Assembly: GCA_964388105.1 (NCBI GenBank)
Contig: CAYLYQ010000018.1
Location: 1 to 33,001, forward strand
Length of the DNA: 33,001 bases
DNA from: ZC4RG35 sp964388105
GTDB lineage: Bacteria; Actinomycetota; Acidimicrobiia; Spongiisociales; ZC4RG35
Direction: 5' to 3'
Both the position numbers and the translations under genes were made by a program. Under the pieces are notes generated by a model. That model searched no databases. It was not told where the DNA came from and was given only the letters and a program-made list of their open reading frames with translations. Below, one piece after another: positions 30,213 through 33,001 of the stretch. The stretch's first letter is position 1, and every line of letters starts with the position of its first letter.

Positions 30213-31192
30213 AGAACACCTTCCTCAGGAGGCTGATCTCCGTCTCCACGCTGCTCGTAGCGTTCCTGGTGACGACGGCGGCCCTCCCGCTGGTCCTCTC
30301 CATCGCCTTTCTTGTCGACCTTTTCCGAGCGGGGCGCTGGCGCTGGGTCACCGTGCGTCTCGTCCTCTTCGGGTGGCTCTACCTCGTTGGTGAGGTGTGG
30401 GCAGTCGCCGCGCTCGGGGCGACGACCGCGCTCGGTCGCCGGGCGCGTCTCGCTTCGACTTACCGCCTGCAGGCGACCTGGGTCTCGTGGAACCTCGCCA
30501 TCGTGGCACGGGTGTTCGGAGTGACATTCGCCATCGAGGGAGGCGAGTCCGTAACCAGGGGCCCGCTGATCCTGCTCTCCCGTCACGTGTCGATCATCGA
30601 CACTCTGCTTCCGGCGGCATTCGTCACCCGGCCATATGGGACCCGTCTCCGATACGTGCTCAAGAGTGAGCTCCTCGCCGACCCGGCGCTGGACATCGCC
30701 GGAAACCGACTGCCGAACTGCTTCGTCACCCGAAGCCCGGACCGGTCGGAGCCGGAGCGACAGCGGATCCGGGAGCTGGCCACATCGCTCCGCACCGATG
30801 AAGGGATCATCATCTTTCCCGAAGGCACCAGGTTCACACCGCAAAAGCGGGAGCGGCGACAGGCCGAGGACCCCTCCGACGATGCCCTCAGTGGAATAGC
30901 TCAACGCCTGGAGCACGTCCTCCCGCCCCGACCGGGCGGCACTCTCGCCATCCTCGAAGCCAGCGATGCCGACGTGGTGATCCTGGCCCATACCGGGCTG
31001 GAGGGCTTCGCCACGGTCAGTGACATCTGGGCCGGTGACCTGGTGGGAGCAACGGTGAAGGTGCTCTTCCGACGAATTCCGCGGCGAGAAATCCCCGAAT
31101 CGCCTGCCGAGCGTGTCCGGTGGCTCTACGAGACCTGGGAATGGCTCGATCAGTGGGTCGACCGGAATCAGCCCTCAAAGGGCCAAGAGTGA
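30209..31192 (+). CDS. PlsC-type 1-acyl-glycerol-3-phosphate acyltransferase
   Basis: A 327-residue membrane acyltransferase. Two N-terminal hydrophobic segments (about 10-36 and 48-74) precede the PlsC domain, whose catalytic HX4D motif is His126 to Asp131 in SRHVSIID. The second conserved block is FPEGTRF with Glu205. The domain order and length match the lysophosphatidic acid acyltransferase-like group rather than small PlsC proteins. It may acylate lysophosphatidate or a related lysolipid. GTG 30209 overlaps the DUF2236 stop by four bases. The last 25 bases overlap the convergent sortase gene. Confidence 0.88.
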   Translation: MKNTFLRRLISVSTLLVAFLVTTAALPLVLSIAFLVDLFRAGRWRWVTVRLVLFGWLYLVGEVWAVAALGATTALGRRARLASTYRLQATWVSWNLAIVARVFGVTFAIEGGESVTRGPLILLSRHVSIIDTLLPAAFVTRPYGTRLRYVLKSELLADPALDIAGNRLPNCFVTRSPDRSEPERQRIRELATSLRTDEGIIIFPEGTRFTPQKRERRQAEDPSDDALSGIAQRLEHVLPPRPGGTLAILEASDADVVILAHTGLEGFATVSDIWAGDLVGATVKVLFRRIPRREIPESPAERVRWLYETWEWLDQWVDRNQPSKGQE

Positions 31193-31911
31193 GCACCGGT
31201 GTCAGAATAAGGGTCGACGGGAACCGAAACCGCCGGAACTGCGTAGACCACCACGTTGCCCTCGTAGCTCTGACGGGACGAGTCGAACCCGCCGCCGCAG
31301 GTGACCAGGGTGAGGACCGGCGCGCCCGAGGTGGCGAAGATGGTGTCGAGGGGCAGCTCCTCTTTGTCATAGAGGGTTCGGGCAACGACCACGAACTTCG
31401 CCTCGACACCTTCGGCGTTCCCGACGACGATCTCGTCGCGCGGTTCGAGGTCCCTCAGGCGGAAGAACACTCCCGGCCCCCTGCCGATGAGGTCGACGTG
31501 GGCTGCCAGCACCGCTGATCCGCCCTCGCCCGGCACAGGGCCATGCTTGTACCAGGCGACATCGGTGACGTTCCTCGGCACTGCCATCTGCCCCGTCCGG
31601 GCGTCGACCCCGAATGGCTCGATCGGTGCGTCCACACCGAGGGCGGGAATGACGAGGCGGACGGGGGCTGCGGGGTGTTGGTCCGTCAGCCCGTCGAGTC
31701 GGTTCACCTCGTTGGCCTCCACCACCGGCGGCCGGGCCACCGAGGTGGTGGCTTCGGCCATCGGGAGGGTGGTGGTGGGTCGAAGAGATTCTTCGATCTC
31801 GGTGGTGGGCCCCACCTCCCGATCCTCCTGAAGCATCCAAATGACGAGCGCTCCAGCGGCGAGCAGTGCGGAAACCGCGAGGAGGAGGTACGAGGCGGGG
31901 GGTCTTCTCAT
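31168..31911 (-). CDS. Class F sortase
   Basis: A membrane-anchored cysteine transpeptidase of 247 residues. A basic N-terminus leads to a membrane segment (about 8-27) and a Thr-rich linker (35-60), then the sortase domain. RLVIPALGVDAPIEPFGVD opens the barrel, His138 lies in AAHVD, Cys205 in LVTCGG and Arg213 in FDSSRQSY, the canonical His/Cys/Arg trio. Length and motif spacing match class F, an actinobacterial class. It would join surface proteins to the envelope or to one another. The neighbouring DUF4397 gene on the same strand is the likely partner. I saw no Shine-Dalgarno or clear -10 before ATG 31911; a 15-bp hairpin ends 10 bases upstream, so it may depend on read-through from the DUF4397 gene. 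Confidence 0.88.
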   Translation of the reverse strand: MRRPPASYLLLAVSALLAAGALVIWMLQEDREVGPTTEIEESLRPTTTLPMAEATTSVARPPVVEANEVNRLDGLTDQHPAAPVRLVIPALGVDAPIEPFGVDARTGQMAVPRNVTDVAWYKHGPVPGEGGSAVLAAHVDLIGRGPGVFFRLRDLEPRDEIVVGNAEGVEAKFVVVARTLYDKEELPLDTIFATSGAPVLTLVTCGGGFDSSRQSYEGNVVVYAVPAVSVPVDPYSDTGAHSWPFEG

Positions 31912-31921
31912 GGTCAGGTGC

Positions 31922-31955
31922 CTGAGGGAGGCCGGGATGCCCCGGCCTCCCTCAG
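31922..31955. terminator. 15-bp hairpin between DUF4397 and sortase genes
   Basis: CTGAGGGAGGCCGGG (31922-31936) and CCCGGCCTCCCTCAG (31941-31955) form a perfect 15-pair stem with a four-base loop. It follows the DUF4397 stop by 18 bases and ends 10 bases before the sortase start. It could attenuate sortase expression relative to the surface protein. Confidence 0.6.
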
Positions 31956-31973
31956 TGTCTCAGTTCGGATTCG

Positions 31974-32771
31974 TCAGACCCGATTGCGAGCGAGCTTCGC
32001 CGACCCGGCGAGGGCCAGGAGGGCGAGGGCGCCGAACAGAACCGGCAGGACGGTGCCGCTCTCGGCCGCCAGACCGGCCTCACCGGCGGGCACGCCGGAC
32101 GGCGACTCGCCAAGACCGGTCAGGGTGGCGGCTGCCACCTCGAAGGACCCGCCGGAGACCGATCCGATCGCGTAGGCGATCGTGTTGGTGCCCGCGGCGA
32201 GCGGGACGTCCGCATCGAAGGCCACCGTGGCGGCGTCGCCGGCCGCGGTGATCTTGATGTTGTAGGTGTCGGCGGGGACGTCGACGTCCGCGCCCTGACC
32301 GTTGGTGACGCCCTCGAAGACGGCGCCGTCATTGGCCAGGATGTCCACCGCTCCGAAGTCCGCCAGGTGACGGGCCGTCACCCGGGCGTTGCCGGCTGCG
32401 ATCGTCGAGTTGTCCTCCACGAACACGCCAAGGGTCGGGGCTCCGCCTTCCTGGAGGTAGGCCGCGATGGTCGCCGCCGCTCCAGCGGGCAGACTCGCCG
32501 AGCCGGTCAGGGCGGGGCTGTCGGCCTCCGGGTCGGCGCCCGTGGCGAAGATCTCGATCTCGTAATCGCCGGCAGGCAGCGCCAGCGGCCCGAAGACGTC
32601 TCCGAAGGTCGAGTTCTCGAAGGTGAGATCACCGTTCACGTAGATGTCGACGGCGAGGTCGGGTACGCCGTGGACGACGATCACCTGCCCCTCGTTCGAC
32701 TGTCCCAGGGCCGACACGGCCGGGACGATGGTCAGTGCCATGGCCACAAGGGCCAGACCGAATTTCCTCAT
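31974..32771 (-). CDS. DUF4397 surface protein with C-terminal membrane anchor
   Basis: A 265-residue exported protein. A signal peptide (residues 1 to about 24) precedes two DUF4397-like repeats: the first opens GQVIVVHGVPDLAVDIYVNGDL and the second RVTARHLADFGAVDILAND. Each has the AVDIYV/GAVDIL signature and a later LPAGDYEIEIFATG or VPADTYNIKITAAG strand pair. The C-terminus has a hydrophobic stretch (VLPVLFGALALLALAGSA) and a basic tail (KLARNR), the form of a sortase-processed or membrane-anchored protein, but no LPXTG is visible before it. ATG 32771 follows the Shine-Dalgarno AAAGGAA; an upstream in-frame ATG at 32822 is less likely. The sortase gene follows. Confidence 0.85.
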   Translation of the reverse strand: MRKFGLALVAMALTIVPAVSALGQSNEGQVIVVHGVPDLAVDIYVNGDLTFENSTFGDVFGPLALPAGDYEIEIFATGADPEADSPALTGSASLPAGAAATIAAYLQEGGAPTLGVFVEDNSTIAAGNARVTARHLADFGAVDILANDGAVFEGVTNGQGADVDVPADTYNIKITAAGDAATVAFDADVPLAAGTNTIAYAIGSVSGGSFEVAAATLTGLGESPSGVPAGEAGLAAESGTVLPVLFGALALLALAGSAKLARNRV

Positions 32772-32846
32772 CTCGATTCCTTTCACTTGTGGTTGCAGGT
32801 CACAACCTCTCGTGGCAGGCATTCGGAGCGAGCCGGGCGAACGGAT

Positions 32847-32874
32847 GAGAATTTCTCGAAAGTGCGGGCCGCAC
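32847..32874 (-). promoter_or_regulatory. Two inverted repeats upstream of the DUF4397 gene
   Basis: GAGAATTTCTC (32847-32857) is an 11-base quasi-palindrome, and GTGCGGGCCGCAC (32862-32874) has 6-base arms around one central base. They lie 76-103 bases before ATG 32771 and could be operator sites. No -10/-35 pair stood out. Confidence 0.3.
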
Positions 32875-32891
32875 GCGACCCAACCTCCCCT

Positions 32892-33001
32892 TCAGCGGCG
32901 TCGGGCGAGGACGAAGGTGTCTGCCTGGAGCACCTCCCAGTCCTCCGCCACGACCACATCGAGCATCGGATCCAGTAGCTCTTCGGCTTTGCGGGGGTCG
33001 A
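32892..33001 (-). CDS. C-terminal fragment of an unidentified gene
   Basis: The last 36 residues of a minus-strand gene that begins outside the window. The visible tail runs from DPRKAEELLDPML through VVVAEDWEVLQ to DTFVLARRR and a TGA at 32892-32894. The WEVLQ...FVLARR ending resembles that of class I SAM-dependent methyltransferases, but 36 residues are too few to be sure. It reads toward the DUF4397 gene and may share a transcript with it. Confidence 0.6.
   Translation of the reverse strand, partial: DPRKAEELLDPMLDVVVAEDWEVLQADTFVLARRR

Noticed and set aside
32781..32810. A CRP-like half-site pair upstream of the DUF4397 gene (TGTGA and CCACA)
   Set aside because: The spacer is 7 bases instead of 6 and the second half-site is imperfect. 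Too weak to report as an operator.

Overview
The window is a gene-dense, high-GC bacterial chromosome segment with about 35 genes on both strands and no intergenic gap above about 125 bases. Gene content points to Actinomycetota: a CtpE-type P-type ATPase, a class II (GlpX) fructose bisphosphatase, a class F sortase, methylmalonyl-CoA epimerase with an acyl-CoA carboxylase epsilon-like protein, and Thr-rich linkers behind lipoprotein and membrane anchors. A member of class Acidimicrobiia or a relative is my best guess, but this is an inference from style and not a phylogenetic result. I see no tRNA, rRNA, insertion sequence, prophage or CRISPR array. The region reads as ordinary core chromosome with a few accessory modules.

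Layout. 1-4244: a ctpE-like ATPase cut by the window edge, a small unknown protein, and a lysC-asd operon for the start of the aspartate amino-acid pathway. 4328-7579: a membrane-anchored cyclophilin, a PHP phosphoesterase and the lipid II flippase murJ. 7533-10385: a divergent pair, with methylmalonyl-CoA epimerase plus an AccE-like peptide on the minus strand, and a thiolase plus glpX on the plus strand. 10425-11913: a SufR-like Cys-rich HTH regulator and a helical lipoprotein that share an AT-rich TCTAAA motif in their promoters. 11964-14603: the dnaX-ybaB-recR replication/repair cluster on the minus strand. 14707-17099: an ABC exporter pair. 17177-23138: a HAD nucleotidase, then a phosphonate-type ABC importer (phnD, phnC, two phnE) running into a dNTPase. 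23159-26060: a NatAB-like ABC exporter coupled to a crotonase. 26173-29154: a small two-helix membrane protein, an FAD oxidoreductase and a convergent fabH. 29283-31192: a DUF2236 oxygenase-like protein coupled to a PlsC acyltransferase. 31168-32771: a class F sortase and a DUF4397 surface protein. 32892 to the end: the tail of another minus-strand gene.

Two features of gene expression stand out. First, many genes lack a Shine-Dalgarno sequence and instead have a TANNNT -10 hexamer 6-10 bases before the start codon, as expected for leaderless mRNAs. The same pattern supports a CTG start for the epimerase and a GTG start for dnaX. Second, several strong 12-15 bp hairpins with four-base loops and no T-run separate genes, and probably act as terminators or mRNA-end stabilisers.

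The most system-like novelty is the regulator and lipoprotein pair at 10425-11913, with repeated TCTAAA operators spaced about two helical turns apart. Other points worth a look are a phosphonate-type permease carrying an extra N-terminal multi-helix membrane domain, a structured leader that puts a Shine-Dalgarno in a hairpin loop before a widespread but uncharacterised membrane protein, and a DUF4397/sortase pair whose substrate lacks a recognisable LPXTG motif.
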